NCBI RefSeq assembly: GCF_000949475.1
Contig: NZ_JRHC01000005.1
Location: 372,001-436,000, forward strand
Source: Draconibacterium sediminis
Lineage (GTDB): Bacteria; Bacteroidota; Bacteroidia; Bacteroidales; Prolixibacteraceae
DNA: 64,000 nt
Direction of reading: 5' to 3'
Shown here: one piece after another, positions 52,262-62,045 of the stretch
Position numbering within the stretch: position 1 is the stretch's first letter
Layout: each line of letters starts with the position of its first letter
Translations under genes and position numbers: made by a program
The notes under the pieces: generated by a model
The model's database searches: none
Seen by the model: the letters and a program-made list of their open reading frames with translations, nothing else
What the model was told of the DNA's origin: nothing

Positions 52262-54682
52262 ATGAAAGTGTTAAAGTTTGGTGGAACATCCGTAGGTTCC
52301 GCCGCAAACATTAAACGTGTAAAAGACATTGTACTAAACCAGAACGAGGATGTTGTTGTGGTAGTTTCAGCCCTTGGTGGCATAACCGATAAAATTCTAA
52401 CGGCAGCGCACAATGCTGCCTCTGGTACAGGCGACTTTCATACGGAACTTACGGAAATCAGACAAAGACACGACGAAACATTACGTGAACTTTTTAACGG
52501 ATCAGGATCGGTAAAAGAGCATGTTGATGTATTGCTCGACGAGTTGGAGAAATTATTGACCGGTATAACTCTGGTGGGCGAATTAACACTGAAAACACTC
52601 GATCGAATTGCCGGTTTGGGCGAACGAATTTCGTCGCATATTGTTGCCGAATTTATTGGCTGCCCGCGAAAAGACTCGTCGGAGTTTATTCAAACCGACA
52701 GCAACTTTGGTAAAGCGGCAGTTGATTTTGGCGTTACTAACAATAGAATTAAGGAAACTTTTGCCGGTTTTAAAGGAGCAGCCGTTGTGCCCGGTTTTAT
52801 CTCGAAAAATGCCAAAGGCGAATTTACTACACTTGGGCGTGGTGGATCTGATTTTACTGCCGCAATTTTGGCTGCAGCCCTTGATGTTGAGATTCTGGAA
52901 ATATGGACCGACGTAAACGGTTTTATGACAGCCGATCCGCGTGTGATTCGCAAGGCTTATACCATTCCTGAGATATCTTATTCAGAGGCCATGGAGCTTT
53001 CGCATTTTGGTGCCAAAGTAATTTATCCGCCAACTATTTTGCCGGTTTATCAAAAGGGAATTCCCATCCAGATAAAAAATACCTTCGATCCGGAAAACCC
53101 GGGAACCAAAATTGTAAAAGGTGTTAAGAATGGTTTCGACCGCCCGATTAAAGGTATTTCTTCTATTTCGGGAATTACGCTGGTTACCTTGCAGGGCATC
53201 GGAATGGTGGGTGTTACCGGCATTTCAATGCGATTGTTTACCGCACTCGCAAAAGTAAATGTAAATGTGATTTTAATTTCGCAGGCGTCTTCAGAAAATT
53301 CAATCAGTGTGGCTATTGAAGAAAAAGCACTGGATGTGGCCGAAGCTGCAATTCGCGAAGAATTTGAAAAGGAAATCTCCGCCGGACAGGTGAATAAAAT
53401 TGATCTCGAAAAAAGCGTTTCTGTTGTGGCGATTGTTGGCGAGAATATGAAACACACTACCGGTATTGCCGGAAAACTTTTTTCTACCATGGGAAAAAGT
53501 GGTGTAAACATTATTGCCATCGCGCAGGGAGCGTCGGAGCTGAATATTTCGTGGGTAGTTAAAAACGACGATCTGCGAAAAACCTTAAATGTGGTGCACG
53601 AATCGTTCTTCCTGTCGGAGAATGTGGAGCTGAATATTTTCCTGATGGGAATTGGTACTGTTGGAGGAAACCTGCTGAAACAGATTAAACAACAACAGGA
53701 GCGACTATTAAAACAAAACCACTTACGATTGAAGTTAACCGGAATTGCCAACTCTAAAAAAATGCTCTTTAACCGCGATGGAATTGAAATTGATTCCTTT
53801 AAAGAGCAGTTGGATGCTTCGGAGAAAACATCTTCGTTGCAGGGTTTTGTTGATGAGATCAAGGAAATGAATATCTACAATTCCGTGTTTGTGGATTGTA
53901 CGGCTAACGATGCGGTTGCTGATCTTTACAAGGAAATTTTGAGTTCGAACGTTTCCATTGTTACGGCCAATAAAGTAGCCGCTTCATCGGAGTATGATAA
54001 TTATGCCGAACTGAAAAAAATCGCCAAAAAGAAAGGGATTAAATTTCTTTTCGAAACCAACGTTGGCGCAGGTTTGCCTATTATTAATACACTTAATGAT
54101 TTGGTAAATTCGGGCGATAAAGTGTTGCGGATTGAAGCCGTTCTTTCCGGAACGCTCAACTATATTTTCAATACTATTTCGGCTGATATTCCATTGAGTA
54201 AAACCATTCAAATGGCCAAGGATGAAGGTTATTCAGAACCCGATCCCCGGGTTGATTTAAGTGGTGTTGACGTGGCCCGTAAAATTCTGATTCTTGCCCG
54301 CGAATCGGGTTATCGTATTGAAATGGATGATATTTTGATCAACCGTTTTGTACCCGAAGAATTATTTGCCGGTACGCTCGACGAGTTTTGGGCCGGTGTT
54401 TCGGAGTTGGATGCCAAATTTGAAACTGAACGTCAACGACTGGAAGCTGAAAATAAAAAATGGCGCTTTGTGGCTAAGTTCGAGAATGGTAAGGCCGAAG
54501 CCGGATTGCAGGAAGTAGATTCTAAGCATCCGTTTTACGACCTGGAAGGAAGCAATAACCTGGTAATGTACACAACAGAACGTTATCACGAATTTCCGAT
54601 GCTGATAAAAGGTTATGGCGCCGGAGCCTCGGTAACGGCCGCCGGGGTATTTGCCGATTTGATAAAAGTGTCGAATATTTAA
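52262..54682 (+). CDS. thrA: bifunctional aspartokinase / homoserine dehydrogenase
   Basis: 806 residues. The aspartokinase domain (1 to about 285) opens with MKVLKFGGTSVGSAANIKRV and has GRGGSDFTAAILAAAL. Two ACT regulatory domains lie at about 310-460. The homoserine dehydrogenase domain (about 465-806) starts NIFLMGIGTVGGNLLKQI and has VTANKVAAS and FETNVGAGLPIINTL, ending in GYGAGASVTAAGVFADLI. It catalyses the first and third steps from aspartate to threonine. The ACT domains suggest feedback by threonine. It is first in a thrA, PGM-like, thrC cluster. Confidence 0.96.
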   Translation: MKVLKFGGTSVGSAANIKRVKDIVLNQNEDVVVVVSALGGITDKILTAAHNAASGTGDFHTELTEIRQRHDETLRELFNGSGSVKEHVDVLLDELEKLLTGITLVGELTLKTLDRIAGLGERISSHIVAEFIGCPRKDSSEFIQTDSNFGKAAVDFGVTNNRIKETFAGFKGAAVVPGFISKNAKGEFTTLGRGGSDFTAAILAAALDVEILEIWTDVNGFMTADPRVIRKAYTIPEISYSEAMELSHFGAKVIYPPTILPVYQKGIPIQIKNTFDPENPGTKIVKGVKNGFDRPIKGISSISGITLVTLQGIGMVGVTGISMRLFTALAKVNVNVILISQASSENSISVAIEEKALDVAEAAIREEFEKEISAGQVNKIDLEKSVSVVAIVGENMKHTTGIAGKLFSTMGKSGVNIIAIAQGASELNISWVVKNDDLRKTLNVVHESFFLSENVELNIFLMGIGTVGGNLLKQIKQQQERLLKQNHLRLKLTGIANSKKMLFNRDGIEIDSFKEQLDASEKTSSLQGFVDEIKEMNIYNSVFVDCTANDAVADLYKEILSSNVSIVTANKVAASSEYDNYAELKKIAKKKGIKFLFETNVGAGLPIINTLNDLVNSGDKVLRIEAVLSGTLNYIFNTISADIPLSKTIQMAKDEGYSEPDPRVDLSGVDVARKILILARESGYRIEMDDILINRFVPEELFAGTLDEFWAGVSELDAKFETERQRLEAENKKWRFVAKFENGKAEAGLQEVDSKHPFYDLEGSNNLVMYTTERYHEFPMLIKGYGAGASVTAAGVFADLIKVSNI

Positions 54683-54730
54683 AACAAAGTTGTTGCTAAA
54701 AGCATTCATATAAAAAAGTAAAAAAACTTT

Positions 54731-54772
54731 GAAGACCGGTTGCCAACTGCTGTCACCGGATACTGGTCTTCT
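54731..54772 (+). terminator. Hairpin between thrA and the PGM-like gene
   Basis: GAAGACC-gGT (54731-54740) pairs with AC-tGGTCTTC (54763-54772) with an inner loop, and CTTTATTTTC follows. It may act as a partial terminator or attenuator tuning the downstream gene. Confidence 0.4.
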
Positions 54773-54790
54773 CTTTATTTTCTGAACAAC

Positions 54791-55996
54791 ATGAAACATA
54801 TTATAATTCTTGGCGATGGCATGTCTGATGAGCCAATCGCAGCCTATGGCGGAAAAACTCCGTTGCAAATGGCGAATAAACCACATATCGATTGGCTGGC
54901 GAAAAACGGCCAGTCGGGCTTATTAAAAACCGTGCCCGAAAGTATGCATCCGGGTAGCGAAATTGCGAATATGGCCGTATTAGGCTACGATGTTGAAAAG
55001 GTTTTTGAAGGCAGGGGAGTACTGGAAGCGGCCAGTATGGGCGTTGAATTACAACCCGGAGATTTGGGTATGCGCTGTAACCTGATTTGTGTGGAAGATG
55101 AGAAAATTAAAAACCACTCGGCCGGACATATTTCAAATGAAGAGGCAGAGGAACTGATTCGTTTCCTCGATGAGAAATTGGGGAATGACAAGATCAAATT
55201 CTATTCAGGTGTATCTTATCGTCATTTGCTGGTAATAAAAGATGGTGTTAAAGATTTTGCCTGCACACCACCACACGATGTACCGGGAACACCCTTTGTC
55301 AATTGTTTGCCAAAAGCAAAAACCGACGCCGCAGAAGCAACTTCTGATTTGGTTACTGACCTGATTTTAAAATCACAGGAACTGTTAAAAGATCATCCGG
55401 TGAACCTAAAACGCAAAGCGGCAGGAAAAGATCCGGGTAACTCTGTTTGGCCATGGTCACCTGGTTATAAACCGGCCATGCCAACGTTAAAAGAAATGTT
55501 TGGAATCGAGAATTCGGCAGTTATTTCTGCGGTCGATCTGATTCATGGAATTGGAGTGTATGCCGGAATGAAAGTGATTCATGTGGAAGGCGCAACCGGT
55601 TTATACGATACCAACTACGAAGGAAAAGCACAGGCTGCAATCGATGCGCTTAAAGAAAACGATTTTGTGTATTTGCACATCGAAGCAAGCGATGAAGCGG
55701 GCCATGAAGGTGATGTGGAACTGAAAACAAAAACCATTGAGTATCTCGATCAGCGCGTGGTAAAATACATTCTGGAGGAAACAGCAAAAATGGACGAGGA
55801 CGTGGCCATTGCTATTTTGCCCGATCATCCAACGCCATGTGCACTAAAAACACATACCCGCGATGCCGTGCCGTTTACCATTTACAAACCGGGTGGTGAA
55901 GCCGATGCGGTGGAGGTATACGATGAGTTCGATCCACGAAACGGAATCTTTGGAACTCTGCAAGGTGACGAATTTATTCGTGCATTTTTGAAGTAA
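54791..55996 (+). CDS. 2,3-bisphosphoglycerate-independent PGM-like protein, probable homoserine kinase
   Basis: 401 residues of the archaeal-type ApgM branch of the alkaline phosphatase superfamily. The metal site parts are GDGMSDEP near the N-terminus, HIEASDEAGHEGD, LPDHPTPCALKTHT. The phosphorylated-serine region is MHPGSEIANMAVLGYD. Its place between thrA and thrC, where thrB is missing, fits the known replacement of homoserine kinase by this family in Bacteroidota. A glycolytic phosphoglycerate mutase is the alternative. The ATG at 54791 is chosen because upstream residues are translated leader. Confidence 0.8.
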   Translation: MKHIIILGDGMSDEPIAAYGGKTPLQMANKPHIDWLAKNGQSGLLKTVPESMHPGSEIANMAVLGYDVEKVFEGRGVLEAASMGVELQPGDLGMRCNLICVEDEKIKNHSAGHISNEEAEELIRFLDEKLGNDKIKFYSGVSYRHLLVIKDGVKDFACTPPHDVPGTPFVNCLPKAKTDAAEATSDLVTDLILKSQELLKDHPVNLKRKAAGKDPGNSVWPWSPGYKPAMPTLKEMFGIENSAVISAVDLIHGIGVYAGMKVIHVEGATGLYDTNYEGKAQAAIDALKENDFVYLHIEASDEAGHEGDVELKTKTIEYLDQRVVKYILEETAKMDEDVAIAILPDHPTPCALKTHTRDAVPFTIYKPGGEADAVEVYDEFDPRNGIFGTLQGDEFIRAFLK

Positions 55997-56192
55997 ATAT
56001 CCATTTGTGGAGATCAAAAGGTGTTAAATTTCTGATATATGTCATGTTTTTGAGGTTGGGGGAGTCTTGCCTTCATCCCAAAATTCTATTTTTGTTGGAG
56101 TAATGAAACGAGCTTGTAAAATTATTTTCCATTTATGCATATAGTTATAAGCGAGTTACATCGAACACCCCTAAAGCTTTAATTGAAGTGAG

Positions 56193-57506
56193 ATGAAATA
56201 CTATAGTACAAATAAAAATACCCCTGATGTTTCTTTAAAAGAAGCAGTTGTAAAGGGACTGGCGGCCGATAACGGATTGTTTATGCCCGAGCGGATTGAA
56301 AAATTCGAGCCTGCTTTTTTTGATCAAATTCAAAACCTGTCGTTTCAGGAAATTGCCTCTGAAGTGGCAAAGAAATTCTTTGGTGAAGATATTGAAGAGG
56401 CCAAATTGAAAGAGATCGTTTTTGATACCCTGCAATTTGATTGTCCGGTTGTAAAAGTTACCGATTCTATTTATTCCCTGGAGCTGTTTCATGGCCCAAC
56501 GCTGGCATTTAAAGATGTTGGCGCGCGTTTTATGGCGCGTTTGCTCAATCATTTTTTGGGTAAACAAGAGAAACTGGTAAACGTTTTGGTGGCCACATCG
56601 GGCGATACAGGTAGTGCGGTAGCTAACGGTTTCCTCGGAGTTGACGGCATTCATGTTTACGTGCTTTATCCAAAGGGAAAAGTTAGTGATATACAGGAAT
56701 CGCAGTTTACAACACTGGGGCAGAATATTACAGCATTGGAGATCGAAGGTACTTTCGACGATTGTCAACATTTGGTAAAAACGGCTTTCCTTGATGATGA
56801 ACTGAATAAAAAGCTGGTGTTAACATCGGCAAACTCCATAAATGTAGCGCGTTTTCTTCCGCAGGCATTTTATTATTTTAATGCGTATGCCCGCCTGAAA
56901 GAAGCTGGTAAACTTGATGATAAACAATTGGTTGTTTCAGTGCCCAGCGGTAACTTCGGAAACCTTACAGCCGGGTTGATTGCGGCAGAAATGGGACTGC
57001 CGGTAAAACAATTTATTGCTGCCAACAACGAGAATGATGTAGTTTTTGAATACCTCAACACTGGAGAGTATAAACCACGTCCGTCGGTTGAAACCATTGC
57101 CAATGCAATGGATGTTGGTGCACCGAGTAACTTTGCCCGAATCCTCGATTTATACAAAAACGAGCACGCAGTAGTAGCCGGAAAAATTAAAGGTTACCGT
57201 TATTCTGATGAAGAAATCAGAGAGGTGATTCTGAAGGTCTACAACGAACATAACTATTTATGCGATCCGCATGGAGCATGTGGATATCAGTCGTTAAGCG
57301 ATTATTTGTCGGAGAATGAGATCGGCGTTTTTTTAGAAACGGCACATCCGGCAAAGTTTACAGAGACGGTAGAGACGGTTGTTGGAAAAGGTAAGGTAGA
57401 ATTACCTGAAAAGCTTGCTGCCTTTATGAAGGGCGAAAAGAAAAGTGAACAAATGACCAAAGAATATCCTGATTTTAAACGTTATCTTCTGGATCGTCCA
57501 ATTTAA
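56193..57506 (+). CDS. thrC: threonine synthase
   Basis: 437 residues, a PLP enzyme. MKYYSTNKNTPDVSLKEAVVKGLAADNGLFMPE is the typical N-terminus. The PLP lysine is in LAFKDVGARFMARL, and the phosphate-binding loop is VATSGDTGSAVANGF. CDPHGACGYQSLSDYL closes the core. It converts O-phosphohomoserine to threonine, using the product of the preceding PGM-like gene. A 196-base gap precedes it, in which I find no clear promoter or terminator. Confidence 0.95.
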   Translation: MKYYSTNKNTPDVSLKEAVVKGLAADNGLFMPERIEKFEPAFFDQIQNLSFQEIASEVAKKFFGEDIEEAKLKEIVFDTLQFDCPVVKVTDSIYSLELFHGPTLAFKDVGARFMARLLNHFLGKQEKLVNVLVATSGDTGSAVANGFLGVDGIHVYVLYPKGKVSDIQESQFTTLGQNITALEIEGTFDDCQHLVKTAFLDDELNKKLVLTSANSINVARFLPQAFYYFNAYARLKEAGKLDDKQLVVSVPSGNFGNLTAGLIAAEMGLPVKQFIAANNENDVVFEYLNTGEYKPRPSVETIANAMDVGAPSNFARILDLYKNEHAVVAGKIKGYRYSDEEIREVILKVYNEHNYLCDPHGACGYQSLSDYLSENEIGVFLETAHPAKFTETVETVVGKGKVELPEKLAAFMKGEKKSEQMTKEYPDFKRYLLDRPI

Positions 57507-57671
57507 AGAAAAAATGTTATTGAACAGTTGACTGATTTTTGTGTTTTAGTTGGAGATGATAAATTTAATGGTAAATTTATTCAGTTTTGAGTGTTACTTT
57601 TATCCCCGAAATGTAATATTATTATGTAGGATATCATTTTCAAAAAGAATTAATGTTAACAAGATCGATAT

Positions 57672-58538
57672 ATGAGACAGCTAAAAATTACCAAACAGGT
57701 TACTAACCGCGACACCCTCTCGCTGGATAAGTACCTGCACGAAATTGGGAAGGTAGAGTTGTTGTCTGCGGAGAAAGAAGTGGAGTTGGCCAAACGCATA
57801 AAAAAAGGAGACCGCGAAGCTTTGGAAACGCTGATAAAAGCAAACCTCAGGTTTGTCGTTTCTGTTTCGAAACAATACCAGAACCAGGGCCTTAGCCTAC
57901 CCGATTTAATTAACGAAGGAAATTTAGGATTGATAAAAGCTGCGGAGCGTTTTGATGAAACCCGCGGATTTAAATTTATCTCGTATGCTGTTTGGTGGAT
58001 TCGCCAATCAATACTTCAGGCTTTGGCCGAGCAGTCGAGAATTGTTCGTTTGCCTTTAAATAAAATTGGTTCGATAAATAAAATAAACAAAGCATTTAAC
58101 AAGCTGGAGCAGGAATTTCAGCGCGAACCCACCGTTGATGAGGTGGCAGAATTAATGGAATCAAAACCCGATTTGGTTGAGGATTCTATGAATTTTTCCA
58201 GTACTCACGTATCAATGGATGCCCCTCTGCGTGAAGAGGAGGCAAATAGTTTGTATGATGTAATGCTCAACGAAGATTCACCGGATCCGGATGGCGAACT
58301 GATGGATAATTCGCTTCGTAAAGAAATAGAACGATCTTTGTCAACACTCGGGGAACGGGAAGCGGAAATTCTGCGTTATTACTTTGGGTTAAAAGGATAT
58401 CAGCCGCATACGTTGGAAGAAATCGGAGATGTTTTTGGATTAACACGTGAGCGCGTTCGTCAGATAAAAGAAAAAGCAATAAAAAAACTAAAAAACCAAT
58501 ACCGAAACAGGTTACTAAAATCATACCTGGGTAAATAA
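57672..58538 (+). CDS. rpoD: primary sigma factor, RpoD/SigA type without region 1.1
   Basis: 288 residues, the length of Bacteroidota primary sigma factors. Region 1.2 ([30 protein letters not shown]) leads into region 2 ([70 protein letters not shown]). Regions 3 and 4 follow, with [29 protein letters not shown]. There is no acidic region 1.1. It directs RNA polymerase to TTTG/TAnnTTTG promoters such as those seen in this window. Confidence 0.95.
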   Translation: MRQLKITKQVTNRDTLSLDKYLHEIGKVELLSAEKEVELAKRIKKGDREALETLIKANLRFVVSVSKQYQNQGLSLPDLINEGNLGLIKAAERFDETRGFKFISYAVWWIRQSILQALAEQSRIVRLPLNKIGSINKINKAFNKLEQEFQREPTVDEVAELMESKPDLVEDSMNFSSTHVSMDAPLREEEANSLYDVMLNEDSPDPDGELMDNSLRKEIERSLSTLGEREAEILRYYFGLKGYQPHTLEEIGDVFGLTRERVRQIKEKAIKKLKNQYRNRLLKSYLGK

Positions 58539-58547
58539 ACGAAACTT

Positions 58548-59198
58548 ATGAGAGCTTTGGTAGCACCCTCCATTCTGTCAGCTGACTTTAACAATCTCGG
58601 AAAAGATATCGAAATGATCAATCAAAGTGAAGCTGATTATATTCATTTTGATGTGATGGACGGGGTGTTTGTTCCAAATATATCATTCGGAATTCCCGTA
58701 ATTGAACATGTAAAGAAAATTGCCAAAAAACCGCTCGATGTGCATTTGATGATCGTTGATCCGGATAAATTCATTGAGCCTTTTGTTAACGCCGGTGCAT
58801 CAATTATAACGGTGCATTACGAGGCATGCCGCCATTTACACCGTACGGTGCAGTTAATAAAATCGTTTGGAGCCAAGGCAAGTGTTTGTTTAAATCCACA
58901 TACGCCTGTAGCCGTTTTAGAGGATATTATCGGCGATTTGGACATGGTGTTGCTGATGTCGGTAAATCCGGGTTTTGGTGGCCAGAAATTCATCGAAAAT
59001 ACATATAGGAAGGTGACACAATTGCGCAAAATGATTGATGACGCAAATTCTGACTGTAAGATTGAAATTGATGGTGGAGTAAACTACGAAACTGGCAAAA
59101 AGCTGCTTGATAAGGGTGCCGATGTACTTGTTGCCGGAAGTTTTGTTTTTAGTGCCGAAAATCCAAAGGAAATTATTTCAGGATTAAAATCATTGTGA
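58548..59198 (+). CDS. rpe: ribulose-phosphate 3-epimerase
   Basis: 216 residues, TIM barrel. APSILSADFNNLGKDIEMI, HFDVMDGVFVPNISFG, LDVHLMIVDPDKFI, MSVNPGFGGQKFI and IEIDGGVNYETG contain the catalytic aspartates and metal-binding histidines. It interconverts ribulose-5-phosphate and xylulose-5-phosphate. It starts nine bases after the sigma factor and overlaps the 3' end of the opposing small membrane protein gene by nine bases. Confidence 0.96.
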   Translation: MRALVAPSILSADFNNLGKDIEMINQSEADYIHFDVMDGVFVPNISFGIPVIEHVKKIAKKPLDVHLMIVDPDKFIEPFVNAGASIITVHYEACRHLHRTVQLIKSFGAKASVCLNPHTPVAVLEDIIGDLDMVLLMSVNPGFGGQKFIENTYRKVTQLRKMIDDANSDCKIEIDGGVNYETGKKLLDKGADVLVAGSFVFSAENPKEIISGLKSL

Positions 59199-59441
59199 TG
59201 AGTGAACGGCGTTGTCGTGGCACTCTTCAATATTCTTTTCAATAACCTTTCGTGGTAAATCCCGCAAAGCACAGTCTCCTGCAGCGCATTCGGAGCAGTT
59301 GTGTACCATGGTTATTTTATCCTTTTTAAAATCGGTTGTTTTGTTTTTTTTAGCCGGTTTAAAAAAACGACGGTACACTTTTAATGCTGCCCAAAAAACG
59401 GCAGCAGCAACAATAAGGTATGTCAGAATTTCCTGGACCAT
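59190..59441 (-). CDS. FeoB-associated Cys-rich membrane protein
   Basis: 83 residues. One N-terminal membrane helix (ILTYLIVAAAVFWAALKVY) is followed by a basic stretch and a cysteine motif CSECAAGDCALRD. This matches the FeoB-associated Cys-rich protein family (as in FeoC-like accessory proteins). The stop overlaps the end of rpe on the other strand. It lies one base after feoB and is presumably an accessory to ferrous iron import. Confidence 0.85.
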   Translation of the reverse strand: MVQEILTYLIVAAAVFWAALKVYRRFFKPAKKNKTTDFKKDKITMVHNCSECAAGDCALRDLPRKVIEKNIEECHDNAVHSSQ

Positions 59442-59442
59442 A

Positions 59443-61905
59443 TTAAATGAATAACATCCCGATATTATAAGTTACAAACGCGGCTACCCACGCCAGGGCC
59501 GTGGTGTAAAATACCGAAAACGCTGCCCATTTCCACGAGCCCGATTCGTTTTTAATACTCGCCACAACACCAATACACGGGAAATAAAGCAGAATAAAAA
59601 TAATGAATGCCAGTGCGGCAGGTGTGGTAAATACGTCCTGTCCTTTATGCTTACCTAATTGATGAACTTCGTTTTGTAATTTTTGCTGCAGGTTAATGGT
59701 TGTTTCACCATCCTGCGATTGGTAAAGCACACCCATGGTGCTTACTACAATTTCTTTTGCCGGCAAACCGGCCACCACAGCAATACTCATTTTCCAGTCG
59801 AAACCAAGCGGACTCATTATCGGTTGAATGAGTTTGCCAGTTCGTCCAAGATAGGAGTTGATCAAACGGTCGGATTCCATGGCATGGTTCACTTCCGCAA
59901 TGCGTTCGTCTTTTTGTATTTCGGTGATTTCCGAGTTTGCTATCTGCTCAATTTGTGCTTCAAAAGCAGAAGTATTCTCCGTTTTTCGCGGGAAATATTC
60001 CAATGCCCAAATAATAATAACACCCAACAAAATAATCGTCCCGATCTTCTTTAGGTAATGTTGCGTTTTGTCCCACATATGGTACACCACATTCCGGAAT
60101 GTTGGCAGGCGGTAGGTCGGGAGCTCCATTACAAAAGGTGTTTCTTTATTTTTAAAAACTGTTTTATTGAGAACCTGCGCTGTAATAAAAGCAAAAAGAA
60201 TTCCAACAGCGTAAATTCCAATTAAAATCCAGGCTTCGTATTTCTGGAAAAAGGCAGAAATAATAAGTATATAAACCGGTAGCCGCGCACTGCACGACAT
60301 AAACGGAATGATGAGCATGGTAAGAATCCGGTCGCCCCGACTTCGCATGGAACGAGTTGCCAGAATAGCCGGAACATTACATCCAAATCCCATTATCATA
60401 GGAATAAACGAACGGCCATGCAGACCAAAGCGGTGCATTATATTGTCCATAATAAAGGCCGCACGAGCCATGTATCCTGAGCCTTCGAGCAACGATATAA
60501 AAAAGAAAAGAATAAGTATATTAGGCAAAAACACCAAAACACTTCCGGCGCCCCCGATTATACCGTCAACCAACAGGTCGTTCAGCATGCCCTCGGGGAT
60601 TATGTTGCCCACAAAATTACCCAATGCCACAACTCCCGCATCAATCCAGTCCATCGGGTAAGCCCCCAGCTTAAAGGTGGTCCAGAAGATAAAAAACAGT
60701 AGTGCAGTAAATATCGGAAATCCCAGGTAGCGGTTGGTTAACACACTGTCGATCTTTTCCGATTGAGTTTTCTTTTCCTTACGTTTGTTGCTGTACGTTT
60801 CGCGTAAAGCACCGGCAATAAAACTGTATTTGGCATTGGCAATAACCGTTTCGCTATCGTCGTTTTCAAGCAGTTCTATCTTCTTTATTTCTTTTAGGGT
60901 AACTTCCTGTATCTCCTCGAAATTCGAGTATTTCGAGAGCAGTTCGATTACCTGGTTGTCTTTTTCGAGCAGTTTAATGGCCAGAAAACGCGACGAAATC
61001 TTATCAGTGATCGGTTTGTCTTCTTTTATTTTCTGACGAATGGTGCGGATCGACTTTTCAAGCTCTTTTCCATAATTAATATGGATATGGCGCGAAAAAT
61101 TATCTCGGCCCTCAAAAACTTCAATAACCTTTTCAATTAAGTTATCCAATCCGAGCCCTTTCGAGCTAACCGTAGGGATGAGAGGAATTCCAACCAGTTT
61201 CGATAACTCTTCCTTATTCAGTTTAAGCTTGTTCTTTTCCAGCTCATCAAACATATTCAGGGCCATTATAACCCTTAAATCCATGTCGATTAACTGCGTG
61301 GTAAGAAACAGGCTTCGTTCCAGGTTGGTCGAATCCAGTACGTTAATTACAATATCAGGAGTTTGTTCGTAAATAAACTTCCTTACAAATATTTCTTCTT
61401 TTGAATAGGCTGTTAAACTGTATGTGCCGGGCAGGTCGTAAAAGTTAAACGTATAATCGCCGCTTTTAAAAGTGGCTTTGTGAACGTCAACCGTAACACC
61501 GCTGTAGTTTCCAACTTTTTCTTTCGATCCGGAGATAAAATTAAACAGTGTGGTTTTTCCGCAGTTGGGATTACCTACCAATGCGATATTGATTGTTTTT
61601 GTACGCGCCGAGTGGTCGATTAAATCGATATTACGGTCGATAGTACCCTCGTAAGTGTCGGTTGATGTTTTTTTGAACTCGGAGGCCGGAATAACCTCAA
61701 TCTGATCGGCTTCCGATTTCCGCAGCGTAATATTATAGTTCAGAATTTTGTATTCGCTGGGCCCTCTAAATGGAGAATCTTTTATGGCCCGAACTTCGTT
61801 GCCACGGATAAATCCCATTTCAGTAATCCTCTTCCGGAACGAACCATGACCTAAAACTTTGGTGATTATCACCGGCTCATTATTTCTTGCTTCGCTTAAT
61901 TTCAC
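59443..61905 (-). CDS. feoB: ferrous iron transporter with fused FeoA and FeoB domains
   Basis: 820 residues. An N-terminal FeoA SH3-like domain (about 1-75, KLSEARNNEPVIITKVLGHGSFRKRITEMGFIRGNEV) is fused to FeoB. The G domain has GNPNCGKTT (G1), a G2 loop in NYSGVTVDV, DLPGTYSLTAYS (G3) and NMFDE (G4). Gate regions LVFLPNILILFFFISLLEGSGYMARAAF and MGFGCNVPAILATR with the conserved cysteine follow, with about eight membrane helices. It imports Fe2+ using GTP. The minus-strand leader contains GGGGGAG just before the ATG. Confidence 0.95.
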   Translation of the reverse strand: MKLSEARNNEPVIITKVLGHGSFRKRITEMGFIRGNEVRAIKDSPFRGPSEYKILNYNITLRKSEADQIEVIPASEFKKTSTDTYEGTIDRNIDLIDHSARTKTINIALVGNPNCGKTTLFNFISGSKEKVGNYSGVTVDVHKATFKSGDYTFNFYDLPGTYSLTAYSKEEIFVRKFIYEQTPDIVINVLDSTNLERSLFLTTQLIDMDLRVIMALNMFDELEKNKLKLNKEELSKLVGIPLIPTVSSKGLGLDNLIEKVIEVFEGRDNFSRHIHINYGKELEKSIRTIRQKIKEDKPITDKISSRFLAIKLLEKDNQVIELLSKYSNFEEIQEVTLKEIKKIELLENDDSETVIANAKYSFIAGALRETYSNKRKEKKTQSEKIDSVLTNRYLGFPIFTALLFFIFWTTFKLGAYPMDWIDAGVVALGNFVGNIIPEGMLNDLLVDGIIGGAGSVLVFLPNILILFFFISLLEGSGYMARAAFIMDNIMHRFGLHGRSFIPMIMGFGCNVPAILATRSMRSRGDRILTMLIIPFMSCSARLPVYILIISAFFQKYEAWILIGIYAVGILFAFITAQVLNKTVFKNKETPFVMELPTYRLPTFRNVVYHMWDKTQHYLKKIGTIILLGVIIIWALEYFPRKTENTSAFEAQIEQIANSEITEIQKDERIAEVNHAMESDRLINSYLGRTGKLIQPIMSPLGFDWKMSIAVVAGLPAKEIVVSTMGVLYQSQDGETTINLQQKLQNEVHQLGKHKGQDVFTTPAALAFIIFILLYFPCIGVVASIKNESGSWKWAAFSVFYTTALAWVAAFVTYNIGMLFI

Positions 61906-62045
61906 TCTCCCCCTGCTTTCTGTATTTAAATTAAATAAAAATAAGCCTACAAATATATTTAAATTCCGATGATAAAAAATAAAATATATTTGTTCTTTAC
62001 ATAGTTACAACAAGTGACTATTTTTGTTCGAACGAAGGAGGTTAA

